Assembly: GCF_001619875.1 (NCBI RefSeq)
Contig: NZ_LRFC01000034.1
Span: forward strand, 124,001-188,000
Length of the DNA: 64,000 nt
DNA from: Fictibacillus phosphorivorans
Lineage (GTDB): Bacteria > Bacillota > Bacilli > Bacillales > Fictibacillaceae
Reading direction: 5' to 3'
Shown in pieces: positions 15,787-25,379 of this stretch. The stretch's first letter is position 1. Each line of letters starts with the position of its first letter. Position numbers and translations under genes: made by a program. Below the pieces are notes generated by a model, which saw only the letters and a list, made by a program, of their open reading frames with translations, was not told the DNA's origin and ran no database searches.

Positions 15787-16548
15787 ATGGAAATGGAGAA
15801 ACAGGAAACCTATGATATCATGGCCGTTTGTCTTTTAGCAGGCAAGATTATGCTGCAAAGTGGAGCGGAGACTTATCGTGTTGAAGATACAATGATGCGG
15901 ATTGCGGCTTCTTTTGGAGCTTATCAATCGCATCCTTATGTAACACCGACAGGTATACTTTTTTCAGTCGAAGGTTCAGAGCCAACAAAAACGAAGCTGA
16001 TTCGTATCGTGGAACGGACAACAGACTTAGAAAAAGTTGCCGAAGTTAACGGAATATCGCGTAAAATAAGCGCAGGAGAATACACGATTGAAGAAGCTTA
16101 CAAAGAACTGAAGAAAATCAGTGAATCCGGATCTCCTTATTCACTTTGGATCCATGTGCTAGCTGCGGCGATTTCTTCAGGCTGTTTCTTAATCATGTTT
16201 CAAGGGAATTGGGGAGACTTTATCCCTGCATTTATTACAGGGGGATTAGGCTTCTTATCTCTTTTGTATTTTCACCAGCTCGTTCCTATTAAATTTTTCT
16301 CAGAGTTTTCGGCTTCACTAATAATTGGCCTGCAGGCACACTTGTTTGTCTCAATAGGAATTGGCGGAGAACTTGATAAAATAATTATCGGATCAGTAAT
16401 GCCGCTTGTCCCTGGGTTGCTTATCACGAATGCTGTTCGTGACTTGATGGCAGGACACCTGATCTCTGGACTGGCTAAAGGGGCAGATGCATTTTTAACA
16501 GCTTTTGCAATCGGGGCTGGAATTGCAGTTATGTTTTCATTTTTTTAA
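15787..16548 (+). CDS. Threonine/serine exporter family, ThrE N-terminal half (DUF1212, YjjP-like)
   Basis: A 253-residue protein. The cytoplasmic N-terminal part has the DUF1212 signatures LAGKIMLQSGAETYRVEDTM and SVEGSEPTKTKLIRI; five membrane segments follow from about residue 120, with PLVPGLLITNAVRDLMAGHLISG near the end. In Corynebacterium ThrE both halves are fused; here they are separate, as in E. coli YjjP/YjjB. It probably exports small hydroxy-amino acids or organic acids. The partner gene begins 15 bases later. Confidence 0.88.
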   Translation: MEMEKQETYDIMAVCLLAGKIMLQSGAETYRVEDTMMRIAASFGAYQSHPYVTPTGILFSVEGSEPTKTKLIRIVERTTDLEKVAEVNGISRKISAGEYTIEEAYKELKKISESGSPYSLWIHVLAAAISSGCFLIMFQGNWGDFIPAFITGGLGFLSLLYFHQLVPIKFFSEFSASLIIGLQAHLFVSIGIGGELDKIIIGSVMPLVPGLLITNAVRDLMAGHLISGLAKGADAFLTAFAIGAGIAVMFSFF

Positions 16549-16563
16549 GGAGGGATGTTTACG

Positions 16564-17019
16564 ATGACGATTATTGAGCAAATCATTACAAGTTTTATCG
16601 CGTCGGCGGCTTTTGTTATTATTTTTAACGGGCCAAAACGCTCTCTATTTCATTGCGGTCTAGTCGGGATGATCGGTTGGATTTTTTATTTTCTTTTAGA
16701 ATCAAATGGTGTGGACATGGTATTAGCAACAGTTATCGCAGCGTTCTCGATTGCCATAGCTTCACAATACTTTGCAAAAAAATATAAAACACCTGTAATC
16801 ATCTATAGCGTAGCAGGAATAATTCCACTTGTTCCAGGAGGCATAGCTTATAATGCGATGCGCAACTTTGTGCAGAATGATTATAATTTAGCCATTAATT
16901 TAGCAGCAAAAGCATTCATGATATCAGGATCGATTGCCATAGGTCTTGTTTTTTCAGAAGTGATTAATCAGATTATACGAAAATCGAAGCTTAAATCGAT
17001 TGTAAACAAAACGCACTAG
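16564..17019 (+). CDS. Threonine/serine exporter family, ThrE C-terminal half (DUF3815, YjjB-like)
   Basis: A 151-residue membrane protein with about five segments and the family motif IPLVPGGIAYNAMRNFV. The ATG at 16555 sits right on the AAGGAGGG ribosome site, so ATG 16564 is the better start. It should form a complex with the DUF1212 protein encoded just upstream. A strong terminator follows the gene. Confidence 0.87.
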   Translation: MTIIEQIITSFIASAAFVIIFNGPKRSLFHCGLVGMIGWIFYFLLESNGVDMVLATVIAAFSIAIASQYFAKKYKTPVIIYSVAGIIPLVPGGIAYNAMRNFVQNDYNLAINLAAKAFMISGSIAIGLVFSEVINQIIRKSKLKSIVNKTH

Positions 17020-17022
17020 TAT

Positions 17023-17054
17023 AAACCATCTGCCGGCCAGATGGTTTTTTTTAT
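17023..17054 (+). terminator. Terminator of the thrE-like operon
   Basis: AAACCATCTG pairs with CAGATGGTTT, followed by a T run. Confidence 0.88.
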
Positions 17055-17269
17055 GGAAATAAAAGTTTTAAGGTTAGACTAGGCAGAAACCTTAAATGAC
17101 TCTTTCCCTGCTTATATTCTACTAGTAATTTGTTGGTTTCTGGGATTCAACTAGTAACTTGTGCACGACTAAAGATACAAATGTCCACACTGGAAAGAAT
17201 TTTATCTTGTTTTCTTACCAAGTCTAACGTCATAATAAGAGAATAAAATTGTTCATATATTGTCACAAT
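17055..17269. other. Non-coding spacer
   Basis: No ORF with a ribosome site is seen. It contains a direct repeat of ACTAGTAA(T/C)TTGT about 36 bases apart (around 17120 and 17150), without recognised meaning. Confidence 0.4.
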
Positions 17270-17298
17270 TTGTAATCATATATGATTTATTTTATAAT
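17270..17298 (+). promoter_or_regulatory. Promoter of the alanine symporter gene
   Basis: TTGTAA (17270-17275), a 17-base spacer and TATAAT (17293-17298) lie 46 bases before the TTG start. Confidence 0.6.
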
Positions 17299-17343
17299 TA
17301 AAAATAGATAAAATTTTCAGTCAAATACAAGGGGGTAAAGTTT

Positions 17344-18822
17344 TTGAGCAACTTTGAAACGTTTGTAGGAGATGCAGTAGCGATTCTTTGGAGTCAGCCG
17401 ATGATTTATTTTTGTTTAGGTGTAGGGCTATTATTTTCGATTTTAACTCGATTTTTGCAAGTGCGGCACTTTAAAGAAATGATCAAACTCATGATGGAAG
17501 GTAAAAGTTCAAAAGCTGGTGTTTCCTCTTTCCAAGCCTTAGCGATTGCGCTTTCTGGCCGTGTAGGAACTGGTAATATCGCTGGTACAGCGACAGCGAT
17601 AGGCTTTGGTGGTCCTGGTGCAGTATTCTGGATGTGGATGATCGCTTTTATTGGTGCGTCCAGTGCATTTGTTGAATCAGCACTTGCTCAAGTATATAAA
17701 GTAAAGCAGGACGGGGAGTATCGTGGTGGACCTGCTTATTACATTGAAAAAGGAATCGGCTGGAAGTGGTACGGAATCATTTTCGCCATTTCAGCATTAG
17801 CTGCTATGGCATTACTAATGCCTGGTATTCAGTCTAACTCCATCGCTGCAGGGCTTGATAATGCTTTTAATATTAATCCATCTGTGACGGGTATTTTCTT
17901 AGTCATTATTTTAGCGGCTATCATTTTTGGTGGTGTTAAACGTATTGCGAACGTTGCACAATATGTAGTTCCATTTATGGCGATAGGCTATGTATTAGTA
18001 TCGTTAATTATCGTTGCTTTTCATATCCCACAGGTCCCAGAGGTGCTTTCTCTTATTTTCAGAAGTGCATTCTCATTTGACTCTGCATTTGGCGGTATTG
18101 TTGGTTCGGCTATTATGTGGGGAGTAAAGCGCGGTATTTATTCCAATGAAGCAGGACAAGGTACTGGTCCTCATCCAGCTGCAGCTGCTGAGGTGTCACA
18201 TCCTGCCAAACAAGGTCTAGTTCAAGCATTCTCTGTATATATCGATACATGGCTTGTATGTACAGCTACAGCTTTCATGATACTTTTTACAGGGATGTAC
18301 AATGTACAGAACGAAGCAGATAAAACGTTTATTGTTGAGAATATTCCTAACGTAGAAGCAGGTACTGCTTTTACACAAGAAGCGATTGAATCAGTACTGC
18401 CTGGTTTCGGTTCTGCTTTTGTTGCAGTATCACTATTTTTCTTTGCCTTTACAACAATTATGGCTTACTACTATATTGCAGAAACGAATATTGCTTACCT
18501 CATGCGAGGCCGAAATAACAGAATTCCTATGTTCTTGCTGAAGATTGTATTGCTGGGAACAACGTATTACGGAGCTGTAAAAACAGCAGACCTTGCTTGG
18601 GCACTAGGAGATCTCGGTCTTGGTATCATGGTTTGGCTAAACTTGATTGCCATCTTAATTTTGGCAAAGCCAGCACTTCGTGTTTTAAAAGATTACGAAG
18701 AACAAAAGAAAGCTGGACTCGATCCTGTTTTTGATTCAACAAAACTTGGCATAAAAAATGCTGAGTATTGGGAAGGCGGATATAAAGAACCAGCTAGCCA
18801 CTCGAAGGAAAAAGTATCATAA
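17344..18822 (+). CDS. Alanine/glycine:cation symporter (AGCS family)
   Basis: A 492-residue transporter with about eleven membrane segments. The AGCS signature is clear: LSGRVGTGNIAGTATAI (about 71-87), GGPGAVFWMWMIAFIGAS and the later RGIYSNEAGQGTGPHPAAAA. It couples uptake of alanine or glycine to Na+ (or H+). It starts at TTG 17344 after AAGGGGG. B. subtilis AlsT is the closest recognisable relative, though the substrate could differ. Monocistronic. Confidence 0.94.
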   Translation: MSNFETFVGDAVAILWSQPMIYFCLGVGLLFSILTRFLQVRHFKEMIKLMMEGKSSKAGVSSFQALAIALSGRVGTGNIAGTATAIGFGGPGAVFWMWMIAFIGASSAFVESALAQVYKVKQDGEYRGGPAYYIEKGIGWKWYGIIFAISALAAMALLMPGIQSNSIAAGLDNAFNINPSVTGIFLVIILAAIIFGGVKRIANVAQYVVPFMAIGYVLVSLIIVAFHIPQVPEVLSLIFRSAFSFDSAFGGIVGSAIMWGVKRGIYSNEAGQGTGPHPAAAAEVSHPAKQGLVQAFSVYIDTWLVCTATAFMILFTGMYNVQNEADKTFIVENIPNVEAGTAFTQEAIESVLPGFGSAFVAVSLFFFAFTTIMAYYYIAETNIAYLMRGRNNRIPMFLLKIVLLGTTYYGAVKTADLAWALGDLGLGIMVWLNLIAILILAKPALRVLKDYEEQKKAGLDPVFDSTKLGIKNAEYWEGGYKEPASHSKEKVS

Positions 18823-18831
18823 ATGACTATG

Positions 18832-18864
18832 AAACAGGCTGTTTTTTTACAGCCTGTTTTCTTT
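18832..18864 (+). terminator. Terminator after the AGCS gene
   Basis: Perfect stem AAACAGGCTGT / ACAGCCTGTTT, then TTTCTTT. Confidence 0.88.
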
Positions 18865-18933
18865 ATAGGGTTTAATTTATCTCCATTTCAGGAATTCTTA
18901 TAAAAAAGACATAACAGAAGTGGAGGCAGACCC

Positions 18934-19932
18934 TTGATCGATCTACTTAAAAAAGGAAATAAGTCGTCTGGAATTGCTGCATTAGGAAACACGGTACTTG
19001 CTATAGCTAAAGGTATTGCTGCTTCAGTAAGTGGAAGTGGTGCCATGTTTGCAACAACACTGCATTCAGCTGCGGATGCCTTAAACCAGGCATTTGTCTT
19101 TTTCGGAAGTGCTCTTTCTGAAAAAGAGCCAACAAAGAAATTCCCATCAGGCTTTGGGCGTGTGGTTAATCTATTCGTATTGGTCGCAGTTATTGTCGTT
19201 TCTATCATGGCCTATGAAACGATATTAAAAGGATGGAAGCTTATCCAAGATCCGCATCCTTCTACAAATCTACTATTGAATATTGGCATCATGGTTTTAG
19301 CCATTTTAGTAGACGGTTTTATATTAATAAAAGCGATGAAGGAAATCGTACATGAAACACGAAGTGAAGCGAAGGGGTTCGGAATCGTAAAAGAATCCTT
19401 TAAAAATGTCGCATTGGCTGCACCGCCAACCCGTTTGGTATTTTACGAAGATTTGATCGCTACATCAGGTGCATTTCTTGCGCTCATCTCAATTGTACTT
19501 GCAGACCTAACAGGGGCCTATATTTTGGACGGAATCGGAACATTATTAATTGGAATTCTTCTTGTCGTTATTGCGTTTAAACTCGGAATTGAAAACACTA
19601 GAGGGTTAATCGGGGTCGCTGCGCCAAAAGTAGTGGAAGACCGCATTGCAGAGACGATTCTCTCAGATCAGGATGTTGTAGATATTAAAGAGCTTCGTAT
19701 TATGCAAGAAGGAAGAAGATTTCATGTTGAAAGCTACATCGAGTTAAGAGAAGGTTTTACGCTTGCAGATGCTGATGATATTAAATTCCGTGTAAGAGAT
19801 ACGTTACTAGAAGACCCTGATATCGGTGACGTTACAATGGGGATTCTTGAAACAGACCACGTGAAAACATGGCCAAAAGAAGCTGAAATTGAAGTGAATG
19901 GGAAAGAAGACAGGACTGAGAAAACCCGCTAA
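18934..19932 (+). CDS. Cation diffusion facilitator (CDF) family transporter
   Basis: A 332-residue protein: N-terminal membrane domain with about six segments and the CDF motif LHSAADALNQAFVFFG (about 48-63), then a C-terminal cytoplasmic ferredoxin-like domain from about 230. The metal-site pattern is HxxxD in the second helix, as in CDF transporters. It probably exports Zn2+, Mn2+ or Fe2+ against protons. It starts at TTG 18934 after GGAGG. The terminator stem overlaps its last codons. Confidence 0.87.
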   Translation: MIDLLKKGNKSSGIAALGNTVLAIAKGIAASVSGSGAMFATTLHSAADALNQAFVFFGSALSEKEPTKKFPSGFGRVVNLFVLVAVIVVSIMAYETILKGWKLIQDPHPSTNLLLNIGIMVLAILVDGFILIKAMKEIVHETRSEAKGFGIVKESFKNVALAAPPTRLVFYEDLIATSGAFLALISIVLADLTGAYILDGIGTLLIGILLVVIAFKLGIENTRGLIGVAAPKVVEDRIAETILSDQDVVDIKELRIMQEGRRFHVESYIELREGFTLADADDIKFRVRDTLLEDPDIGDVTMGILETDHVKTWPKEAEIEVNGKEDRTEKTR

Positions 19933-19952
19933 AACAACGTTAGCGGGTTTTA
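19920..19952 (+). terminator. Terminator overlapping the CDF stop codon
   Basis: AAAACCCGCTAA pairs with TTAGCGGGTTTT; the left arm lies within the last codons and the stop. Confidence 0.85.
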
Positions 19953-20032
19953 TGTTGGAGTGAGTTGGGGGAAGAGGGGGAGGAGCGAGAAGTTGCGTTG
20001 GCTGCAGATGATTAGGGGTGGGGGGTATAATG

Positions 20033-20116
20033 CAGGTCGATATATGGGCATAACTCGCGGAATTATGTCCAAAACTCGCGGAAAAAACTACAAAACTTGC
20101 GGAATTATGCAAGAGA
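20033..20116 (+). repeat. Intergenic array C: three to four units of 21 bp, core CTCGCGGAATTATG
   Basis: The CTCGCGG core (CTTGCGG in the last unit) starts at 20054, 20075 and 20096, exactly 21 bases apart, with a decayed unit upstream at about 20033. Two of three full units carry GGAATTATG. This is a different sequence from arrays A and B but has the same period and the same kind of position, downstream of a terminated gene. Confidence 0.75.
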
Positions 20117-20410
20117 TTTCAGGGGATAGTAGCCTTATACCCTAGGTGGTCTGTGTAAAAGATAAGTTTCAAAAGCCATAACATGCATTATTCTGTTATT
20201 AAACCACTCTCTATCCAGCCTTTTTGTATGTGCAACAAAATAATTCACTTGGATCACTCCAATATCACAACAGGCAATGACCTAACAACCACTCGAATGA
20301 TGATTCAATATATAGAGAAGTCGAAATAGTTAAATATTTTTATAAAAAAGGATAAAATAGAAGTAGATTGTTAAGTTTGTTAAACATCGGTGACGTTCGG
20401 GGGATAATTT
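20117..20410. other. Non-coding leader region before the ABC exporter
   Basis: No ORF with a ribosome site is seen. The last 80 bases are very AT-rich and probably hold the promoter; the ribosome site is GGGGGATAATTT before ATG 20411. Confidence 0.4.
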
Positions 20411-22168
20411 ATGCGGAAAGTGTTTTCTTATTTAAAAGCGTACCGGGTCGCGATCGGAGCAGCACTTTTTTTGACTCTATTGGAACTGGGCGTTGAATTG
20501 CTGCAGCCTTTAATTATGGCAAAGATCATTGATGACGGTATTTTAAAGAGCGATTTGAGCGTGGTTAAGTTTTGGGGCATTGTGATGTTTAGTCTTGCTT
20601 TAGCTGCTTTTGCAGCAGGAATCGCCAACTCGTTTTTTTCAGCTCATGTCAGCCAGAATTATGGATTTGATATAAGGCGGCTCGTGTTTGAAAAAGTACA
20701 ATCTTTTTCGTTTGTGAATTTTAATAAATTTCCTGCTTCTTCGTTGATCACAAGAATGACGAATGATGTGACACAGCTTCAGAATACTGTATTTATGAGT
20801 TTGCGGATCATGCTAAGAGCACCGCTTTTATTAGCTGGTGGAGTGATCATGTCTCTTATTGTCAACTGGAAGCTAGCAATGGTATTGGTAGTGGCATTAC
20901 CGTTTCTCTTGGTTTTTCTAAAATGGGTGCTTAATACTGCCGGCAGCATGTTTCGGGATGTGCAGGATAAGCTTGATGGCGTGAATCGGGTTATGCGTGA
21001 AAACTTAATGGGAATGCGTTTGATTAAGGCGTTTTTGAGAAGAGACTTTGAAAAAGACCGCTTCGAACAGGCGAGCGTCGATTTAAAAGTACGAACAGTT
21101 TCATCTCTTCGTTTAATAGAAGTTTCAATTCCAGTATTGTTGTTTGTAATGAATATTGCCATTCTGTTCATCCTTTGGTTCGGCAGCAGACAGGTGAACT
21201 TCGGCACGATTGAAGTAGGGGAAGTTGTCGCGATCGTTAATTACTCATTCAGAATCTCATCAGTACTAACGATCATTTCTTTTATCATTATGGCTTTCTC
21301 ACGGGCAAAAGCATCAGCACAACGAATTGGGGAAGTACTGGATACAGAGGTGGATCTGATTGAGGCTGCTGGCGCTGATCGGTCATTATTATTAAAACAA
21401 GGAGCAGTAGAATTTAAGGATGTTTCTTTTAGTTATCCGGAAAGTGATGTGCCTGTTCTAAAAAACTTATCATTTTCGGTTAAGTCAGGAGAGACGCTAG
21501 CGATCCTTGGATCAACGGGTTCCGGAAAAACCTCGCTTTTTCAGCTTGTTCCTAGACTTTACGATGTTACAGCTGGTGAAGTACTCGTTGACGGAAAAAA
21601 TGTAAATGAATATCCGATTGAAACGCTCAGAAAAGGAATTGGTGTTGTTCCACAGGAAGCAGTGCTATTTACAGGTTCAATTTCTGAAAACATCGGCTGG
21701 GGAAAAGAAGGAGCAAGTCAAAATGAAATCATTTCTGCAGCAAAAGATGCACAAATTCATGAAACAGTAGAAAAATTACCGAATCAATATGATACAAGAG
21801 TAGGACAGCGGGGTGTTAACCTGTCTGGCGGGCAGAAACAAAGGTTGTCCATTGCAAGAGCGTTAGTCCGCAAACCCAAAATTTTAATGCTGGATGACAG
21901 CACAAGTGCACTGGATCTAAAGACAGAAGCAAAGCTGTTGAAGGCGTTACGAACTTACTCATGTACCACGTTTATTATTACGCAAAAAATAAGTACAGCG
22001 ATGGAAGCCGACCGTATTCTGCTTTTAGATGATGGTGCTGTTGAGGCTTGGGGAACACATGAAGAACTCCTTAAAAACTCTCCGTTGTATGTTAGAATCG
22101 TTCAATCACAGTTTGGGGAGGAGGACTTTCAGCATGTCAAAGGGTTCAAACAGACCTCATCCACATAA
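20411..22168 (+). CDS. Heterodimeric ABC exporter half-transporter with degenerate catalytic site
   Basis: A 585-residue protein: six-helix type 1 exporter domain (about 1-300), then the ATPase domain. Walker A is GSTGSGKTS and the signature is canonical LSGGQKQR, but Walker B ends LMLDDSTSALD with Asp in place of the catalytic Glu, and the H-loop is IITQKIS with Gln in place of His. So its own ATP site is non-hydrolytic, as in the TM287 half of heterodimeric exporters. The partner gene overlaps it by 35 bases. Length and layout resemble the Bacillus YfiB/YfiC, YknU/YknV and BmrC/BmrD pairs. Drug or lipid substrates are likely. Confidence 0.92.
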   Translation: MRKVFSYLKAYRVAIGAALFLTLLELGVELLQPLIMAKIIDDGILKSDLSVVKFWGIVMFSLALAAFAAGIANSFFSAHVSQNYGFDIRRLVFEKVQSFSFVNFNKFPASSLITRMTNDVTQLQNTVFMSLRIMLRAPLLLAGGVIMSLIVNWKLAMVLVVALPFLLVFLKWVLNTAGSMFRDVQDKLDGVNRVMRENLMGMRLIKAFLRRDFEKDRFEQASVDLKVRTVSSLRLIEVSIPVLLFVMNIAILFILWFGSRQVNFGTIEVGEVVAIVNYSFRISSVLTIISFIIMAFSRAKASAQRIGEVLDTEVDLIEAAGADRSLLLKQGAVEFKDVSFSYPESDVPVLKNLSFSVKSGETLAILGSTGSGKTSLFQLVPRLYDVTAGEVLVDGKNVNEYPIETLRKGIGVVPQEAVLFTGSISENIGWGKEGASQNEIISAAKDAQIHETVEKLPNQYDTRVGQRGVNLSGGQKQRLSIARALVRKPKILMLDDSTSALDLKTEAKLLKALRTYSCTTFIITQKISTAMEADRILLLDDGAVEAWGTHEELLKNSPLYVRIVQSQFGEEDFQHVKGFKQTSST

Positions 22169-23933
22169 TCATTTATTTGGTAAGAAAGTAAAACCGAAAA
22201 ACTGGGCAAGTACAATAAGACGTATCGGAAGCTACTTTTCTGATCATAAATGGCTGTTAAGCTTGGTGCTGCTTATGGTGATTATCAGCTCTGCTTTAAG
22301 CTTACTTGGACCTTTTTTAATCGGAATGGCTATTGATTCTTACATTGTTAAAGAGAATGTGGACGGTTTAAATAAAATGTTAATAGGCCTTGTTTTTGTC
22401 TTTATAGGCCAATCACTTTCCATCTGGCTGCAAAACTATTGGATGATCGGGATTGCACAAGATACCGTATTAAAAATGAGAAACGATTTATTTAATCAAT
22501 TTCATAGGCTTTCGATTTCATTCTTTGATAAAAGGCAGCACGGTGAATTGATGAGCCGAGTTACAAATGATATTGAAAATGTGAGTTCTACACTAAACAG
22601 TTCTTTCATTCAAGTGTTTTCCAGCATCCTAACGCTTATTGGAACAGTAGGTGTAATGATCTATTTAAGTCCCATCCTAACGCTGATCTCCCTTTCGATC
22701 GTACCCCTAATGTTCTTTGGGTTAAAGTGGATTACAAAGAGAACAGGTGCGAGGTTTAAAGAACAACAAAGAAATTTGGGTGAGATTAACGGATATATTG
22801 AAGAAATCACCTCTGGTCAGCGTATTGTGAAATCATTTTCACAGGAAAAAAGAGTGATTGAGGAATTTATGCAAAAAAATGAGAGATTGAAAGAGTCCGG
22901 GTATTGGGCTCAGACTTTCTCAGGTTTTATCCCGAAATTAATGAACGTTCTTAACAATGGGAGCTTTGCTTTAATTGCGGGTATCGGGGGAGTTCTTGCT
23001 CTTAATGGGAAAGTATCTATCGGTGTAATCGTCATTTTTGTTGAGTATTCACGACAGTTTACACGACCGCTTAATGATCTGGCGAACCAGTTTAATACGC
23101 TTTTGTCAGCTGTTGCAGGAGCAGAAAGAGTTTTCGAGATTCTTGATGAATCACAAGAGGAAATGGATGAGACAGGTGCTATTGAACTGCCTTCGGTAAA
23201 AGGAAAAGTAGATTTTCGTGACGTTGGTTTTTCTTATGAAAAAGATGAAATGACTGTAAAGGGATTAAGTTTTTCTGTAAAAGAAGGTGAAACAGTTGCA
23301 CTAGTTGGTCCTACAGGTGCGGGCAAGACGACAATCGTGAATCTGCTCTCACGGTTTTATGATGCAGATTCTGGTCAAATCCTGATTGATGGGAACGATA
23401 TAAAGAAAGTAAAAAGAAGTTCTCTCAGAAGTCATATGGGTTTTGTGTTGCAGGATTCTTTTTTATTTGAAGGAACCATTCTTGAAAATATTCGGTATGG
23501 GCGTTTGAGTGCCACAGACGATGAGGTTATTGCAGCTGCCAAACTAGCTAATGCTCTTTCCTTTATTACGAAACTGCCTAAAAGCTATAAAACGATCTTG
23601 AACCAAGAGGGCAGTGGGATCAGTCAAGGCCAAAAACAGCTCTTATCGATCGCACGAGCCATTTTAGCAGACCCTTCTCTGCTTATTTTAGATGAAGCAA
23701 CAAGCTCTATCGATACAATAACTGAGATGAAGATCCAAGAAGCCTTGCAGCGCTTGATGCAAGGGAGAACGAGTTTTGTTATTGCACATCGATTGAACAC
23801 GATTCAGCAAGCCGATCAGATTCTTGTTCTTCAGGATGGAAGTATCTCTGAAAAAGGGACTCACGAAGAATTGTTAAATAACAAAAAGTTTTATTACTCC
23901 TTGTATCATAGCCAGCTGAAGCAGGACGCATAA
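22134..23933 (+). CDS. Heterodimeric ABC exporter half-transporter with catalytic Walker B
   Basis: ATG 22134 is chosen because GGGAGGAGG lies just upstream and an earlier in-frame ATG (22029) lies deep in the previous gene. The 599-residue half-transporter has six membrane helices, Walker A GPTGAGKTT, complete Walker B LLILDEATSSID and H-loop VIAHRLN, but its signature is ISQGQKQL instead of LSGGQ. Together with the upstream protein this gives one consensus site (this Walker A/B with the partner's LSGGQ) and one degenerate site. That complementarity is strong evidence that the two form an obligate heterodimer. Confidence 0.92.
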   Translation: MSKGSNRPHPHNHLFGKKVKPKNWASTIRRIGSYFSDHKWLLSLVLLMVIISSALSLLGPFLIGMAIDSYIVKENVDGLNKMLIGLVFVFIGQSLSIWLQNYWMIGIAQDTVLKMRNDLFNQFHRLSISFFDKRQHGELMSRVTNDIENVSSTLNSSFIQVFSSILTLIGTVGVMIYLSPILTLISLSIVPLMFFGLKWITKRTGARFKEQQRNLGEINGYIEEITSGQRIVKSFSQEKRVIEEFMQKNERLKESGYWAQTFSGFIPKLMNVLNNGSFALIAGIGGVLALNGKVSIGVIVIFVEYSRQFTRPLNDLANQFNTLLSAVAGAERVFEILDESQEEMDETGAIELPSVKGKVDFRDVGFSYEKDEMTVKGLSFSVKEGETVALVGPTGAGKTTIVNLLSRFYDADSGQILIDGNDIKKVKRSSLRSHMGFVLQDSFLFEGTILENIRYGRLSATDDEVIAAAKLANALSFITKLPKSYKTILNQEGSGISQGQKQLLSIARAILADPSLLILDEATSSIDTITEMKIQEALQRLMQGRTSFVIAHRLNTIQQADQILVLQDGSISEKGTHEELLNNKKFYYSLYHSQLKQDA

Positions 23934-23984
23934 CGCTGTCGATAAGTTACTACTTAAGTCTTATAAAAACAATGCTATAGTCAC

Positions 23985-24022
23985 AAAAAAAGGGAGATTC
24001 TTGGAGGAATCGCCCTTTTTTT
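23985..24022 (+). terminator. Terminator of the ABC exporter pair
   Basis: AAAAAAAGGGAGATTC pairs with GAATCGCCCTTTTTTT (one mismatch). Confidence 0.85.
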
Positions 24023-24064
24023 GTCGTATTCTTTATACAAGCCATTTGGACTGGGGAGTAGACC

Positions 24065-25336
24065 ATGATTGTAGAAAAGCTGCTTTTACATGTATTAATT
24101 GTTCTTGCACCCGTATTAAGCTATAGCTTGCTGTTCGAAAATCGTAAAATAGGAAAGTCCCCATACTTTTTAGGTCTTTTATACGGAGCATCTGCGTCAC
24201 TTTGTATGTATTTTGCTTATTATGATGCAGGTTTATATTGGGACCTGCGATATGTTCCTGTCGTTCTTTCTATCTTTTACGGTGGTCCGATATCTGGGAT
24301 CATTACGATCACAGCGCTAATGATCACCAGAACCGCTATGGGCGGAGAGACACTTTTTTTAGCTTACATATCTGCAGTTGTTGCATGTGCGGTCCCTTAC
24401 ATCATTTATAAATACTTCTGGAAATCTGCACCGAAAAAAAGAATCTACCTCTCTATTATCATAGGTTCTTGGCCTGCGTTTGTTCAGCTCATCATTCTTC
24501 TAAGTTACCTTACCTTTATTAATAAAGACTTCATACAGTTAGATCAAGATTTATTTATATACATGACCGTTTTTGGCCTTATTCAAATGGTAACTTTTGT
24601 TTTTACCGCTATATTAAATGAGTCTGTCATTGAAAGAAATTTAATGAAAGACGAGATCAGGCGCTCAGAAAAGCAGCATACGCTTGGTGAACTCGCAGCT
24701 TCGATCGCTCATGAAGTTCGTAATCCATTAACAGTCGTTAAAGGATTTCTTCAGTTAATGGCAGGTGAGGATGAGCGGCATAAGCATTATTATCCGCTTA
24801 TTTTAAGTGAGCTTGGAAGAGCTGAGAACATAATCAGTGATTATTTAAATTTTGCTAAACCCGAATTTAAGAAGATCGAGACGTTTCCTCTACCACTGCT
24901 TGTTATGGAACTTAGTATTTTATTAAATCCATACGCTTTAAAAGAAGGAATCTCACTGACCCATTCCATAGAATCAGATGCTGTTATTACAACGGATCGT
25001 AATCAGCTAAAGCAAGCGTTGATCAATATTTTGAAAAATGCTGTTGAAGCAACTCCAAAAGAGGGACGAGTCTCGATAAAGCTCATGGAAGATGGAGATC
25101 ATGTAAAGATTATAATTAGGGATACAGGAAAAGGAATGACAAAGGAACAACTATCGCGTGTAGGCTCCCTTTTCTTTTCGACAAAAGAACAAGGTATGGG
25201 ATTAGGTACCATGGTATCTACTCGCATTATTGAATCTATGGGTGGAAGAGTGGATTATACGAGCAAGGTTGGTAAGGGAACAAAAGTAAGTGTCACATTA
25301 CCTTTAAATATGATGCTCGATGAACTGCAGGTTTAA
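24065..25336 (+). CDS. KinB-like sensor histidine kinase (5TMR-LYT sensor)
   Basis: A 423-residue kinase with about six hydrophobic segments in the first 185 residues, resembling the 5TM receptor domain of LytS/KinB. The dimerisation box reads SIAHEVRNPLTVVKGF with the phospho-acceptor at His216; the catalytic domain has LINILKNAVEATP (N box), IRDTGKGM (G1) and QGMGLGTMVS (G2). There is no response regulator next to it, so it is an orphan. Size, topology and His-box sequence resemble sporulation kinase KinB, suggesting input to the Spo0F/Spo0B/Spo0A phosphorelay. This is an inference from family. Confidence 0.87.
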   Translation: MIVEKLLLHVLIVLAPVLSYSLLFENRKIGKSPYFLGLLYGASASLCMYFAYYDAGLYWDLRYVPVVLSIFYGGPISGIITITALMITRTAMGGETLFLAYISAVVACAVPYIIYKYFWKSAPKKRIYLSIIIGSWPAFVQLIILLSYLTFINKDFIQLDQDLFIYMTVFGLIQMVTFVFTAILNESVIERNLMKDEIRRSEKQHTLGELAASIAHEVRNPLTVVKGFLQLMAGEDERHKHYYPLILSELGRAENIISDYLNFAKPEFKKIETFPLPLLVMELSILLNPYALKEGISLTHSIESDAVITTDRNQLKQALINILKNAVEATPKEGRVSIKLMEDGDHVKIIIRDTGKGMTKEQLSRVGSLFFSTKEQGMGLGTMVSTRIIESMGGRVDYTSKVGKGTKVSVTLPLNMMLDELQV

Positions 25337-25379
25337 AAGTAATTATAAAGGGGAAAATGCTGAGAAGAGGTGAAGCAGC

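Noticed and set aside
19960-20145. 61-residue ORF across array C
   Set aside because: It consists of the CTCGCGG repeat and its flanks and has no ribosome site.
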